Positions 47,865-64,000 of a stretch of 64,000 nucleotides of DNA are shown here, piece by piece. Origin of the DNA: Amorphochlora amoebiformis (lineage: Eukaryota; Cercozoa; Chlorarachniophyceae). The translations under genes and the position numbers were made by a program. The notes under the pieces are model-generated. The model made no database searches and had not been told where the DNA came from. It saw only the letters and a program-made list of their open reading frames with translations. Numbering within the stretch: position 1 is the first letter of the stretch; every line of letters starts with the position of its first letter. The DNA lies in assembly GCA_054601695.1 (NCBI GenBank), contig BAAHQB010000006.1:1612001-1676000 (forward strand). Reading direction: 5' to 3'.

Positions 47865-47916
47865 ATATATATAAACATATGAAACACACACACATACATT
47901 TGTAATACTTCCTCTT
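46670..47916. repeat. (TA)n region without a gene
   Basis: TA microsatellite with TATG, CATA and TTTA variants and a (GT)n run at 47315-47328. It separates the convergent gap from the Elp3 stop codon. Nothing else was seen. Confidence 0.8.
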
Positions 47917-62386
<14,470 letters not shown>

Positions 62387-62392
62387 CTTTGA

Positions 62393-62472
62393 GTCAGGGT
62401 TAGGGTTAGGGTTAGGGTTAGGGTTAGGGTTAGGGTTAGGGTTAGGATTGGGTTAGGGTTAGGGTTGGCGTT
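62393..62472 (+). repeat. TTAGGG array abutting an Elp3 acceptor
   Basis: About ten nearly perfect TTAGGG units, the most regular telomere-like run in the window. On the gene's strand it reads CCCTAACCCTGACTCAAAG directly before exon 62386-62344. Confidence 0.93.
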
Positions 62473-62579
62473 AGATGTAGGGGGTGGGTCAAGGGTTAGA
62501 TATTTATATAACACGTTACTATACGTGATATCCGGCTTGTATATATATATATATATATATATATATGCATATATCCACA

Positions 62580-62631
<52 letters not shown>

Positions 62632-62675
62632 TATATCCACAAACATTTAGCACTTTATATTATGCACACACGTAG

Positions 62676-62724
<49 letters not shown>

Positions 62725-62751
62725 GCATACGTACATACATACACGCAAATA

Positions 62752-62792
<41 letters not shown>

Positions 62793-62843
62793 GTACACAT
62801 ATATTGAGAGCAACTTGCCAAATAAGTGCTATCTCAGAGGTCG

Positions 62844-62891
<48 letters not shown>

Positions 62892-63042
62892 GTATTATAT
62901 CATATGTGTTAGATATATAAACATGTATACATACATACATATATTATATATACACACATATATACATATATATATATATATTATATATTATACAGATATA
63001 TTACGGCCTAAAGACTTAGCCTACTACTGGCTAAGGCCTCCT

Positions 63043-63309
63043 TGTACGGTATGTACACAGGTAGTGTATATTCTCACCGATTGTAACATAGTTACTGGTC
63101 AACACAAGTTTTGAGATGTCTTGTATCTTCATGTACGGTATGTACACAGGTAGTGTATATTCTCACCGATTGTAACATAGTTACTGGTCAACACAAGTTT
63201 TGAGATGTCTTGTATCTTCATGTACGGTATGTACACAGGTAGTGTATATTCTCACCGATTGTAACATTGTTACTGGTCAACACAAGTTTTGAGATGTCTA
63301 TTGGCATGA
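63043..63309 (-). repeat. 89-bp tandem repeat (three units) with a candidate exon
   Basis: Units start at 63043, 63132 and 63221 (TGTACGGTATGTACACAGG...). On the minus strand the rightmost unit belongs to a candidate exon 63322-63256 (acceptor ataattcag, donor gtgaga, reading [18 protein letters not shown]); the other two repeat its 3' end and donor. It was not placed in Elp3 and no family was recognised. Confidence 0.7.
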
Positions 63310-63378
63310 TTGTATATGTTCGCTGAATTATACATCTGGATGTAATATGTATATATATATATATATATATATAAGACA

Positions 63379-63412
<34 letters not shown>

Positions 63413-63504
63413 ACACGTACACACCCACACTTACACACCCTCTGTTAATCTTGTCCAGGATGCGGTCATCCTAAGTTTAGGTATTTTTAAAATTAGCAAA
63501 TAGA

Positions 63505-63535
<31 letters not shown>

Positions 63536-63621
63536 GCTCTTATGTAGGTTTACTGTGTGTTGGATGCCGAGTTGGACACGTGTGCACCCGTAGTATCGAA
63601 ATCTGGGTATTTGTATATTTG

Positions 63622-63664
<43 letters not shown>

Positions 63665-63841
63665 ATATATATACATTTATATATTGTACATTTGTAATAT
63701 CACATATATATATATAATACAAATACATAGATATCTAAATATCTCCAGTGATATCTATCATGCTATCATACTGTTGCTCTATCAATATATAATATATATA
63801 TATATATATATATACATTACATACACACACATATATATACG

Positions 63842-63880
<39 letters not shown>

Positions 63881-63898
63881 TAATATATATATACATAT

Positions 63899-63943
<45 letters not shown>

Positions 63944-64000
63944 CATACACACACACATATACATATATATATAAATATACATACATATATATATATATAT

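Overview
The window is nuclear DNA of an intron-rich eukaryote, and most of its length is (TA)n microsatellite sitting inside introns. Open frames made of Tyr/Ile, or of Ser/Leu and Arg/Glu in the GA/CT tracts, are repeat artefacts. I read the genes by finding short unique islands, picking GT...AG borders, and requiring codon phase to match from one island to the next. This gives seven spliced genes. By homology from memory they are, left to right: a TsaE-type t6A ATPase (-), a TBC1D12/14-like Rab GAP (+), an unrecognised EF-hand protein (-), a plastid-type lysophosphatidate acyltransferase (+), an ACT-domain aromatic amino acid hydroxylase (-), a degenerate mitochondrial carrier (+) and an Elp3-like protein (-).

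Organism: TTAGGG-type telomere-like repeats, many short GT-AG introns plus long repeat-filled ones, a plastid-type PlsC acyltransferase together with a pterin-dependent aromatic hydroxylase, and strictly alternating gene orientation. This fits an alga or protist, perhaps a stramenopile; alternating gene strands have been reported for brown algae. The species cannot be fixed from the sequence.

Layout: neighbours alternate strand without exception. The three divergent pairs (TsaE/TBC, EF-hand/LPAAT, hydroxylase/carrier) share upstream regions of about 0.6 kb, 0.56 kb and 176 bp, where bidirectional promoters should lie. All three convergent gaps (15.1-18.8, 38.4-39.2 and 45.8-46.5 kb) contain a CTAG-rich, palindrome-rich island without a convincing gene. 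Degenerate TTAGGG/CCCTAA arrays lie in introns and in one convergent gap, and two of them carry an identical 47-bp sequence in opposite orientation.

The most unusual signal is in the introns. Short tandem arrays and single copies repeat the edges of the neighbouring exon together with its splice site. The clearest cases are in the Elp3-like gene: a donor copied in a 45-bp array, an acceptor copied in a roughly 105-bp array, and two partial exon copies. A weaker case is in the TsaE gene. One Elp3 intron also appears to begin with GA instead of GT. The gene products act in separate pathways (tRNA modification, membrane traffic, lipid synthesis, amino acid metabolism, mitochondrial transport), so no operon-like functional cluster is claimed.
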